64,000 nucleotides of DNA from JBFMHP01 sp964557295 (lineage in GTDB: Bacteria; Pseudomonadota; Gammaproteobacteria; RBG-16-57-12), in contig CAZKZP010000009.1 in assembly GCA_964557295.1 (NCBI GenBank), positions 17,751 to 81,750 on the forward strand. Direction: 5' to 3'. The notes beneath the pieces are model-generated. The model did not search any database. It had not been told where the DNA came from and was given only the letters and a program-made list of their open reading frames with translations. Position 1 is the stretch's first letter; the number at the start of each line of letters is the position of its first letter. Position numbers and translations under genes: made by a program. Below are positions 34,433-43,600 of the stretch, piece by piece.

Positions 34433-35001
34433 AATCGATCCGCTATCGCCAACACGGCGCCGCGCTACTGGTAAGCCTGGTCATGCTGCTGCTGATCACC
34501 ATCATCACGGTTACCAGCTTCAATATGGGCCGGGGCAGCCTGGAGGTCGTCGGCAATATGCAGCAACGCAGCGAGGGCATCGAGATCGCCCAAGGTGTGC
34601 TCGAAACCGTGGTCAGTACCACAGACTTTTTCATGGACCCCGCCAACGCCATCACCAGCCCCTGCGACGGAACGGCCAATACCGTGTGCGTCGACTTCAA
34701 CGGCGATGGCACGACCGACAAGACCGTGACACTCTCGCCGCCGCCCGCCTGCATCAAGGCGCAGGGCGTGCTCAACACCGAACTGAATCTGGCGGATCCG
34801 GAAGACCTGGGCTGTGCCGTCGGTGCCAGCGGAAGCTTCGGCATCGCCGGGGTTGCTTCGGGCAGCTCGCTGTGCGCCAACAGCGTGTGGGAGATCAACG
34901 CCGTGGTCAGCTCGACGACTGCCACCACGGCCCTGGCCTCCGTCACGCGCGGTGATGCGGTGCGCGTTTCGACCGATGACATAGCCACCTCCTGTCCTTA
35001 A
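34429..35001 (+). CDS. pilX: Minor pilin assembly protein PilX (operon B)
   Basis: A 190-residue protein with the PilX N-terminus RQHGAALLVSLVMLLLITII followed by a polar helix (NMGRGSLEVVGNMQQRSEGIEIAQG). Six cysteines in the globular part. It overlaps pilW by 4 bases (ATGA). Part of the PilVWX priming complex that carries PilY1. Confidence 0.9.
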   Translation: MKSIRYRQHGAALLVSLVMLLLITIITVTSFNMGRGSLEVVGNMQQRSEGIEIAQGVLETVVSTTDFFMDPANAITSPCDGTANTVCVDFNGDGTTDKTVTLSPPPACIKAQGVLNTELNLADPEDLGCAVGASGSFGIAGVASGSSLCANSVWEINAVVSSTTATTALASVTRGDAVRVSTDDIATSCP

Positions 35002-35024
35002 TGCTGTTTTCAAGGAGAATTGCC

Positions 35025-37508
35025 ATGATGACCTCACCTACTCTTCGATACATTACGGCAGCGCTTTATTGCGCCCTGCTGCTGACGCCGCTCTCCGGCA
35101 AAACGGAGGACATCGACATCTTCCTCGGCAAGTCGGCGGGCAGCGCGGACGCGCCCAATGTGATCTTCCTGATCGACAACTCGCCGAATTGGAGCCGGGC
35201 TTCGCAGAAGTGGCCGGACAATGGCGGCAATCAAGGCGAGGCGGAGCTGGCGGCGATCAGCGAGGTGCTGGATACGCTCGCCGCCACCGATGAGGTCAAC
35301 ATCGGTCTCGCCCTGCTGAGTGAATACGCGGGCAGCACCGCCAGTGGCGCCACGCCCGGCAACGGCGGAGGCTATGTCCGCTTCGGGGCGCGGGACATGA
35401 CGGTGCCGGCCAACAAAACCGCGTTGAAGGCCATCCTGGCGCAGCTCAAATCCAAGGTTACCGACCCGCAGGAAAAGCTCAGCGGCATGCCCAAGAAGGA
35501 AGAGGCCGCCGCGTTTTATGAGTTGTACAAGTACTTCTCCAACCTCCAGCCGTACACCGGGCCGCTGGCCAGCAATCCGTGGGCGGATGTCTCCGGCAAT
35601 ATGGGCGATGCCAACCATTACACGGCCGCCAAACAAGGCTTGACCGCAGGCTTCGCCATCAACAGCAGCGGCAACTATCAGAGCACGGTGACGGAAGAAA
35701 ACAGCTGTGCCCGCAATTTCATCATCTACATCGCCAACAATGCCAACAACTCCGGCTCGGCCGGGCGCGCCTCGTATCAGGCCAGCATCGCCAATGTCGG
35801 ACCCACGCAGCTCCCCTTGACCGGCGGGGAGTCGAACTGGATCGATGAATGGGCCAAGTACCTCTACAGCCATGGGGCGCTGGTCGAGGGGGAAGAGGAT
35901 GATACCCGCTCGGTGGTGACCTACGTGCTCGACGCCTATAACGCCCAGCAGAACGTGCCTTACTCTAAAACCTTGCAGAACGCCGCCAAGGTTGGCGGCG
36001 GCCGTTATTTCCAGGTGGGCAACCAGGCGGCGATCAAGGCGGCGCTGACGCAGATCATGACCGAGATCAAGGGCATCAACTCGACCTTCGCCTCGGCCAG
36101 CCTCCCAGTGAACACCACCAACCGTGCGCAAGACAAGAACCAGGTCTTCATTCCGATGTTCCGGCCCCATGCGGACGCTAAACCGCTGTGGATGGGTAAT
36201 CTGAAGCAGTATCAGCTCATCCTCGATGGCAACAAGGTCGAGCTCGGAGATGCAAGCGGCATTTCTGCGGTCAGCACCATCACGGGCTTTCCGAACGATT
36301 GCGCCGTTAGTTTCTGGACCACTGATAGCATGACCGCAGGGGTAGGATATTGGGCAAACGTCTCACCGTCCGATGAACGGAAAGGGTCATGTTATCCCCT
36401 CATCGATGGGACGGTTGATCCCCGAAATTATTCCGATCTGCCCGATGGACCGATCGTGGAAAAAGGCGGCGTGGCGGAGGTGATCCGCAAAGGCAACAAT
36501 CCGTCGGTCACCAACAGCACGCCGACTTGGGCGGTCAATCGCACAATATACACACTGTCGAGCTCCTCCGCGCTGACCACCTTCGATACGACGTCTTCGA
36601 GCCTCACGGCCACCGTGGTCGACTTCATCCAAGGCAAGGACGTCAACGATGAAAACGGCAATGGCAACTTTACCGAGACTCGCCCCTCGCTGCATGGCGA
36701 TGCCATCCACTCGCGTCCATTGCCCATCGACTACGGCGATATCGAGGGCGTGACCGTGGGCGTGACCGTTTACTATGGTTCGAACGATGGCACCTTGCGC
36801 GCGGTGGATTCGAACAATGGCAAGGAACGTTGGGCCTTCGTGGCGCCGGAGTTCTTCTCCAGGCTCGGGCGTCTGCAGACCAACAGCCCGCTCATCAGTT
36901 ATCCGGGCATGTCATCGAGCGTCACGCCTACGCCCACGCCCAAGGATTATTTCTTCGACGGATCGCTGGGGGTATATCAGAACCTCGACAACAGCAAGGT
37001 GTGGATCTATCCCTCCATGCGCCGCGGCGGGCGGATGATCTATGCGTTCGACGTGACCGATCCCGCCTCGCCCAGTTTAAAGTGGAAGGCCGGATGTGAG
37101 AATCTCACCAATGACACAGTTTGCACCAGTGGCATGAGCGGCATCGGCCAGACCTGGTCGACCCCGCAGGTGGCATTGGTCAAGGGATACTCGACGACCG
37201 ACCCGGTGGTGATTTTCGGAGGCGGGTATGATGCCTGCGAGGATGCCAACACCATGACGCCCGCGTGCACCTCGCCCAAGGGCGCGGGGGTCCACATCCT
37301 CGATGCGAGCGATGGCACCGTGCTCAAGTCCTTCAGCACCACCCGTAGCGTGGTGGCCGATATTGCAATGATCGATATGAACAACGACGGCATGGTGGAT
37401 TTCGCCTACGTCGCCGATACGGGCGGCAACATCTATCGCCTCAACTTTAGTGAAGGCCCGGCAACGGCGTATGCGCCGCTGGCAAGTTCCTCTTCGCCCC
37501 GGCCTTGA
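35025..37508 (+). CDS. pilY1: PilY1-like protein (operon B), N-terminal part before a frameshift
   Basis: An 827-codon frame starting at MMTSPTL, with AAGGAG 7 bases upstream. Signal peptide residues 1-26. A vWA-like region begins near residue 45, but the MIDAS is degenerate: LIDNSPNWS instead of DxSxS. The propeller region has SNDGTLRAVDSNNGKERW, SMRRGGRMIYAFDV and the calcium loop DMNNDGMVDFAYVAD. The frame then reads AYAPLASSSSPRP and stops, whereas another frame of the same DNA reads GKFLFAPALMQTAGGLVYLA, the expected continuation. The frameshift must lie at about 37450-37490. It could be a sequencing or assembly error, a real mutation or a programmed shift. Confidence 0.85.
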   Translation: MMTSPTLRYITAALYCALLLTPLSGKTEDIDIFLGKSAGSADAPNVIFLIDNSPNWSRASQKWPDNGGNQGEAELAAISEVLDTLAATDEVNIGLALLSEYAGSTASGATPGNGGGYVRFGARDMTVPANKTALKAILAQLKSKVTDPQEKLSGMPKKEEAAAFYELYKYFSNLQPYTGPLASNPWADVSGNMGDANHYTAAKQGLTAGFAINSSGNYQSTVTEENSCARNFIIYIANNANNSGSAGRASYQASIANVGPTQLPLTGGESNWIDEWAKYLYSHGALVEGEEDDTRSVVTYVLDAYNAQQNVPYSKTLQNAAKVGGGRYFQVGNQAAIKAALTQIMTEIKGINSTFASASLPVNTTNRAQDKNQVFIPMFRPHADAKPLWMGNLKQYQLILDGNKVELGDASGISAVSTITGFPNDCAVSFWTTDSMTAGVGYWANVSPSDERKGSCYPLIDGTVDPRNYSDLPDGPIVEKGGVAEVIRKGNNPSVTNSTPTWAVNRTIYTLSSSSALTTFDTTSSSLTATVVDFIQGKDVNDENGNGNFTETRPSLHGDAIHSRPLPIDYGDIEGVTVGVTVYYGSNDGTLRAVDSNNGKERWAFVAPEFFSRLGRLQTNSPLISYPGMSSSVTPTPTPKDYFFDGSLGVYQNLDNSKVWIYPSMRRGGRMIYAFDVTDPASPSLKWKAGCENLTNDTVCTSGMSGIGQTWSTPQVALVKGYSTTDPVVIFGGGYDACEDANTMTPACTSPKGAGVHILDASDGTVLKSFSTTRSVVADIAMIDMNNDGMVDFAYVADTGGNIYRLNFSEGPATAYAPLASSSSPRP

Positions 37509-38164
37509 TGCAGACGGCGGGCGGACTCGTCTACCTGGCGATCGGCTCCGGCGACCGCGAGCATCCGCTGATCACCAACTATCCGTATAGTGATGTCGTG
37601 AATCGCTTCTACGTGTTTCTCAACGACGTGGCATCGAGCACGGAGGTCAATCTCGACAGCAGCGATGTGTCATACGACTACACCACCCCGAGCAGTTGTA
37701 CCACGGCGGGCGTGCTTCCGAGCTCCGGCAAGATCGGCTGGTATATGAATCTGAACCAAAACGGCCAGGGCGAGCAAACCGTCACCTCGGCGCTCATCGC
37801 CGGTGGCCTGGTGACCTTCAGCACCAACCGCCCGCTGCCCGCGACGGAGGGCAGTTGCGAGAACAGCCTGGGCGAGGCGCGCGGCTACTGGGTCAATCTG
37901 CTGAATGGAAGCGGTGCGGTGGGCGTGGCCGGTTCATGCGGTGGCGACCGGTCGACCACCTTCGTCGGGGGCGGCCTGCCGCCATCCCCGGTGATCGGCA
38001 CCGTGCCCATCGTCGTGGACGGCAAATCACAGCCCATGACTGTGATCATCGGCGCGCCGCAGCGTGATGGTGCCGCGAGCTCGCCGATCTCCCCGCAACG
38101 GGTCAGGCCGGTCATCAGCTCCAAACGTTCGATGATGTACTGGAAATCCTCGGGCGATAATTAA
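37508..38164 (+). CDS. pilY1: PilY1-like protein (operon B), C-terminal part after a frameshift
   Basis: The frame from ATG 37508 continues the PilY1 propeller: GGLVYLAIGSGDREHPL aligns with YFNVAIGSGYREHPL of the intact PilY1 in operon A. It then holds YVFLNDVAS, three cysteines and a C-terminal region ending KRSMMYWKSSGDN. Coding sense clearly extends upstream of this ATG in the same frame (GKFLFAPAL), so it is not an independent gene. The stop of the first part and this ATG share one base. A strong terminator follows. Confidence 0.75.
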   Translation: MQTAGGLVYLAIGSGDREHPLITNYPYSDVVNRFYVFLNDVASSTEVNLDSSDVSYDYTTPSSCTTAGVLPSSGKIGWYMNLNQNGQGEQTVTSALIAGGLVTFSTNRPLPATEGSCENSLGEARGYWVNLLNGSGAVGVAGSCGGDRSTTFVGGGLPPSPVIGTVPIVVDGKSQPMTVIIGAPQRDGAASSPISPQRVRPVISSKRSMMYWKSSGDN

Positions 38165-38176
38165 AGCTCGATCAGC

Positions 38177-38210
38177 AAAAAGGCCGCGGGGGAGACCCCG
38201 CGGCCTTTTT
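38177..38210 (+). terminator. Rho-independent terminator of T4P operon B
   Basis: AAAAAGGCCGCGGGG, GAGA loop, then CCCCGCGGCC and TTTTT: a 15-bp stem 12 bases after the stop codon. Also usable from the opposite strand for the convergent dsbC-like gene. Confidence 0.9.
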
Positions 38211-38272
38211 CGTTTTCAGGGAGATTGGAGCGGTTTCTTTTCCGTCATTCCGACAGGCGCCGGAACGGCGGA

Positions 38273-39090
38273 TTACTCAGATTTTCCCGGCGTTGTGGCA
38301 GGCGCCTCCGCGGCGAGAAACCGTTCGAGCGGCGCCTGATNNNNNNNNNNGCGGTGAAGAGCTGCGCGCCACCTTGCCGATGGATTTTCATCGGATCGAA
38401 GCCCGTGAGCTGGGTGCCGTCGCCCAGCAGCAAGGACGGCGTGGCATTGATGCCGATCCGCGCGGCCAGCGCCTCGTGTTCGGCCAAGCGCGCCCTGCCC
38501 GCCGCGCAGTCCTGCAAATCCATCAATCCAATTTTGCGTTCATAGATGGCCGCGAAGGCGGCGGCCGGATCCTCCGCGCACAGGATGTGCACCGCCTTGG
38601 ACGCGGCCGTGGGGTGGATGGCGCGCAGTGGGGTGAAGAAGACGTAGCGCGTGACCTGCGCCGCGTGCTTGTCCATGAAACGGTGATATTGCTGGCACGA
38701 GGGGCATTCCGGATCGGTGAACTCGACGATGGCCTTCGGCCCCTTGCCGATGGTAAGCGCCAGATCGAGCGGGATCTCCACGCCGTGTTCTCTTTGCAGT
38801 GCCGTGAGCCGTTCCTGGGTCAGGGAACGGCCATCCTTGGTGAGCACCTCGCCCAGGAACAGCAGATCCTTGGCCGGGTGGTAGTAGACGATCTTGCCGT
38901 TGCTGAGCACTTCATAAAGCCCCTCGATCGGCCCCGGTGCGAACGCCGTCACCGGCATATTGCCGAAACTCGCGCGAAACTGCGCTTGCGCCGCCTTCAA
39001 TGCATCCGGCTTCTCACTGGCGACGACACCGCTGCAACCCAATGCGGTGGCCGTCAATAAACACGCTGCGAGACGTTCGATCTTCTTCAT
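38273..39090 (-). CDS. DsbC/DsbG-like thiol:disulfide interchange protein, interrupted by an assembly gap
   Basis: About 265 residues. The signal peptide starts MKKIERLAACLLTATALG, with AGGAGGG upstream of the ATG at 39090. An N-terminal dimerisation-like region (ALKAAQAQF...GLYEVLSNGKIVYYHPAKDLLFLGEVL in parts) precedes a thioredoxin fold with active site Cys129-Pro-Ser-Cys132 and the cis-Pro loop INATPSLLL. It should isomerise disulfides in the periplasm. Ten Ns at 38341-38350 break the frame. After the gap the frame QAPLERFLAAEAP ending KSE-stop at 38273 is the most protein-like continuation. It is convergent with T4P operon B, whose pilins are cysteine-rich. Confidence 0.82.
38341..38350. 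other. Assembly gap (10 Ns) inside the dsbC-like gene
   Basis: Same fixed length as the gap at 8105-8114. Joining the flanks directly gives a wrong frame and an early stop, so a few bases (a number equal to 2 modulo 3) are probably missing here. Confidence 0.7.
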
Positions 39091-39134
39091 GGGAGAGCCC
39101 TCCTGCGGGCATCGCGTGGTTGTCGGCGAGCGAA

Positions 39135-40619
39135 CTATTTTTTGCAGATCCCCAGCGATTCCCAGATCGCATCCACCCGCTGCTTGACGGCCGCGTCCAT
39201 CACGATCGGGGTGCCCCATTCGCGGGTGGTCTCGCCGGGCCATTTGTTGGTGGCGTCGAAGCCGATCTTGGAGCCGAGGCCGGAGACCGGCGAGGCGAAG
39301 TCGAGATAGTCGATCGGGGTGTGTTCGATCATCGTGGTGTCGCGCGCCGGGTCCATGCGCGTGGTCATGGCCCAGATCACGTCTTCCCAGGCGCGCACGT
39401 TCACGTCTTCATCGGTGATGATGACGAACTTGGTGTACATGAACTGGCGCAGGAAGGACCACACGCCGAGCATGATGCGTTTGGCGTGTCCCGGATATTG
39501 CTTGCGGATGCTCACGACCGCCATGCGGTAGGAGCAGCCTTCGGGCGGCAGATAGAAATCGACGATCTCCGGGAACTGCTTCTGCAGGATCGGCACGAAG
39601 ACCTCGTTCAACGCCACGCCCAGGATGGCCGGTTCATCGGGCGGGCGGCCGGTGTAGGTGCTGTGATAGATCGGGTCGCGGCGGTGGGTGATGCGGTCGA
39701 TGGTGAAGACCGGGAAGGAGTCGACCTCGTTGTAATAGCCGGTGTGGTCGCCGAACGGGCCTTCCTCGGCCATCTCGCCGGGGTGGATGTGGCCTTCGAG
39801 CACGAATTCGGCGCTGGCCGGGACGTGCAGCTCACTGCCGAGGCACTTGACCAGCTCGGTCTTGTCGCCGCGCAGCAGCCCGGCGAAGGCGTATTCGGAG
39901 AGTGTGTCCGGCACCGGGGTCACGGCGCCCAGGATGGTGGCCGGGTCGGCGCCCAGGGCCACGGCGATCGGGAAGGGCTGGCCGGGATGGGCCTCTTTCC
40001 AGTCGCGGAAGTCGAGCGCGCCGCCGCGGTGGGAGAGCCAGCGCATGATGACCTTGTTGGGCGCGAGCACCTGCTGGCGGTAGATCCCCAAGTTCTGGCG
40101 CTCCTTGCGCGGCCCCTTGGTGACGACCAGGGCCCAGGTGATCAACGGCCCGGCATCCCCCGGCCAGCAGGTCTGGATCGGCAGCTTGCCCAGGTCGACC
40201 TGCGCGCCCTCGAGCACCACCTCCTGGCAGGCGGCGCGGCTGACCACCTTGGGCGCCATGTTGAGCACCTGCTTGAAGATCGGCAGCTTGTCCCAGGCAT
40301 CGCGCATGCCCTTGGGCGGCTCGGGTTCCTTGAGGAAGGCCAGCAGCTTGCCGACCTCGCGCAGGGCGTCGACCGAGTCCTCGCCCATGCCCAAGGCCAC
40401 GCGGTGCGGGGTGCCGAACAGATTGGCCAGCACCGGCACATCGAAGCCCTTGGGGTTTTCGAACAGCAGGGCCGGTCCGCCGGCGCGCAGGGTGCGGTCG
40501 CAGATCTCGGTCATTTCCAGATAGGGATCGACCTCGACGCTGACCCGTTTGAGTTCGCCTTGCTTTTCCAGAAGACGGATGAAGTCGCGCAGATCTTTGT
40601 ATTTCATGTCGGGCATCAT
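39135..40619 (-). CDS. ubiD: UbiD: 4-hydroxy-3-polyprenylbenzoate decarboxylase
   Basis: A 494-residue enzyme of full length for UbiD, the prenylated-FMN-dependent decarboxylase of ubiquinone synthesis. It carries N-terminal MKYKDLRDFIRLLEKQGELKR, the prFMN/metal region NLGIYRQQVLAPNKVIMRWL and the catalytic-type segment AEFVLEGHIHPGEMAEEGPFGDHTGYY with the conserved Glu residues. GGAGG 7 bases upstream supports the first of three closely spaced ATGs. The UbiX partner that makes prFMN is not in the window. Cytoplasmic. Confidence 0.96.
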   Translation of the reverse strand: MMPDMKYKDLRDFIRLLEKQGELKRVSVEVDPYLEMTEICDRTLRAGGPALLFENPKGFDVPVLANLFGTPHRVALGMGEDSVDALREVGKLLAFLKEPEPPKGMRDAWDKLPIFKQVLNMAPKVVSRAACQEVVLEGAQVDLGKLPIQTCWPGDAGPLITWALVVTKGPRKERQNLGIYRQQVLAPNKVIMRWLSHRGGALDFRDWKEAHPGQPFPIAVALGADPATILGAVTPVPDTLSEYAFAGLLRGDKTELVKCLGSELHVPASAEFVLEGHIHPGEMAEEGPFGDHTGYYNEVDSFPVFTIDRITHRRDPIYHSTYTGRPPDEPAILGVALNEVFVPILQKQFPEIVDFYLPPEGCSYRMAVVSIRKQYPGHAKRIMLGVWSFLRQFMYTKFVIITDEDVNVRAWEDVIWAMTTRMDPARDTTMIEHTPIDYLDFASPVSGLGSKIGFDATNKWPGETTREWGTPIVMDAAVKQRVDAIWESLGICKK

Positions 40620-40652
40620 AGCAGCGCCTCCGGCCAGTGTCAGCCGATGAGC

Positions 40653-43600
40653 TCAGCGCGCGAGCGCCGCATCGATGGCGGCGAAGAGCTTGCCGGCGTC
40701 GATCGGCTTGCAGACATAGTCGGCGAAGCCGGCGGCCTTGGCCTTTTCGAGGTCCTGCGCCATGGCGTTGGCGCTGATCCCGATGACCGGAATCGCGCGG
40801 GTGCGCGCATTCCCCTGGAGGCGCTCCAGCACCTGGTAGCCGTTCATCTCGGGCAGGTTGATATCGAGCAATATGAGATCGAGCGGATGCCGGCGCGCGG
40901 TCTCCAGGCCCTGGTGCGGGTGGCTGGCGGTGTAGAGATGGAGGTTGCCGCGTTTGGCGAGCAGCTGGGTGACCAGGCGCAGATTGGCCGGATTGTCTTC
41001 GATGTACAACACCTCGTAGTGCCTTGAATCGGTGGAATCGGCCGGCGGCCTCAGGGCAAGCTCGGTGCTATCCGGCATGCACTGGATGCCGCTGAACTGC
41101 GGCAGGACGAACCAGAACCGGCTGCCGTGGCCGGGCTTGCTCGCAAAGCCGATCTCCCCACCGACCAATTCCACCAGGCGCTTGGTGATCACCAGGCCGA
41201 TGCCGGTGCCTTCGACTTCGCTGGTCTCCGCCCCCAGCCGGTTGAAGGAGGTGAAGAGTTCGGGCTGGCGCGCCTCGGGGATGCCGGGGCCGGTGTCGAG
41301 GATGCTGATGCTGAGTCTATCGTCTTCCTGCGCCGCGCAGCGCACCTCGACGCGGCCGTTTTGCCGGTTGTATTTGACGGCGTTGGACAGCAGGTTGAGA
41401 GTGATCTGCTTGAGCCGGATGCGGTCGGTGAACAGCCAGACCGGCTGATTGTCCGTGCTGCGCAGATCGATCGGCCGGTCTTCCAGGCTGACCGTGATCT
41501 CGACATTGCGCTGGGTGATCAGCGGGATCAGCAGGGTGAGGCATTCCTGCAGGGTGTCGAGGAAGTTCACCGGTTCGAGCGACAATTCGATGCTGCCGGC
41601 CTCGATGCGCGAGAGATCGAGCACCTCGTTGATCAGGCTGAGCAAGTGGCGCCCGGCCTTGTAGATCTCGTCGACGTTTTCCCGCTGCGATGCCGTCAAA
41701 CCCGCATGTTCGATTTCGAGGATCTGGGCGAAGCCGAGGATCGCATTGAGCGGCGTGCGCAACTCATGGCTCATGCGCGAGAGGAATTCGGACTTGGCGC
41801 GGTTGGCGCGCTCGGCCTGCTCCCGCGCGCGGGTCATCTCGCGGCGCGCCTGGGTCTCGGCTTCGAACATGCGCATGGCGTTGACGATCACGCCGTAGGT
41901 GGCGTTGAAGGGTTCGAGAAAGGCGATGAGATCCCGGTCATAACCGCCCGGGCGGTTGGCCAGGCAATACATGCCCACCAGTTGATCGTGGTAGTGGATT
42001 GGCATGCCGAGATAGCTCGTCATGGGCAGGTGGCCGGGCGGCAGCGTGGCCCCCAACGGGTGGCGCGCCACATCCTCCAGACACAACAGTTCCCCGGTGC
42101 GGATGGTGTGGCCGAACAGGGTGTCGAGATTGTGGAACTCCATCGTGGGCTGGTCCTGAAAGGTATCGCCCGCGATCGTCGCCAGGGCCTGGCTGCGGAG
42201 ATAGCGCTGGCCGTGTTCATCGAGCAGGATCTCGCCGATGAAGCCGTATTCGCTGTCGGTGAGCGCGAGCAGCCCCCGGAGCAGATCGCCGGCGACCTTG
42301 TGGATGCGGGTGGAGCTCACGAACTCGGACAGCGCCTCGCCCAGGATGGCGAGCATGGCGCGCTGCCGCTTCAGGGTCTGTTCGATTTCGACCATCTGCG
42401 TGATATCAGTGCGCGCGGCGATGAATTGATACGGCAGCCCGTCGGCATCCAGCAGCGGGATGATGGTCGACTCCACCCAGTAGTTCGCGCCGTCCTTGCG
42501 CCGGTTGCAGATCATGCCGTGCCAGACCTTGCCGGTGGTGATGGTCTGCCACATATCCTGGAAAAACGCCGTGGGGTGCGTGCCGGAGTTGATGATGCGG
42601 TGGTTTTGGCCGATCAACTCCTCGCGGCGGTAGCCGCTGACTTCGCAGAACTTGTCGTTGACGTCGATGATGACCCCGGCGGTGTCGGTCATGCTGACGA
42701 TGGCGTGCTGGTCGAGCACCAGACGGCGGTATTTGTTTTCCAGCAGGGTGCGCCGGAGCTCCTGACGGACCAGGGTGACCTCGCGCGCGCGCCTCAGCCG
42801 GGCCTTGACCAGTGCGAGGAGATGCTCCGGGGCGATGGTCTTGCTGATATAGCCATCGCCGCCCAGATCCATTACGGCCAGTTCCACCTCGATCTTGCGG
42901 TCGTCGGAGAAAAACAGGATGGGCAGATCGAGATGGGCATCGTCCTGGCGGATGATGGCCGCCAGCTCGATGCCGCTGACCCTCGGCATGTGCACGTCCA
43001 TCAGGATCAGGTCGGGCTTGAATTCATCGAGCACGCTCAGGGTCTGCCAGGGATCGGTGATGGCGCGGGTCTGGATGCCGGCGGCGCGCAGGATGGCGTC
43101 GAGGTATCCAGCCACCGAGGCCTGGTCGTCGATGATCATGACGCGGTACGGGGCGTCCGGGATGCTGTGGGTGAGGCTGTCGATGGTGCTGATCAACCTT
43201 TCGGTGTCGACCGGCTTCTTGAAGTAGCGCCGGGCCCCGGCCTGGAGGGCCAGGAGCCGGGCCTCGATGTCATCGCGCACCGAGATGAAAATCACCGCGG
43301 GCATGGCCGTGAACTTCTGTTTCAAGCGGATGATGGTCTGCGCGCCGGCCAGCGCCCCTTCCTCGAACATCATATCGATGATGATCACAGCCGGGGTGAG
43401 TCCGGCGCAGTTGCGGCAGAAGCTGTCCAGGTCGTAGTAATGGCGTACCGTGTAGCCGGCGTGGCGCAGGGCGGCGCCGAGGTTGAGGGTGATGAACTCA
43501 TCGTCGTCGATCAGACAGATGAGATTGTTGCCGGAATGGTGCGGGCTGATCTGCGCGACCGTCTGGGTGATTTCGCCGGGCTCCCACAAGGCGGCCTCGG

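Noticed and set aside
38937..41027. Long plus-strand frame opposite ubiD
   Set aside because: It overlaps ubiD and the hybrid kinase entirely and shows only shadow composition.
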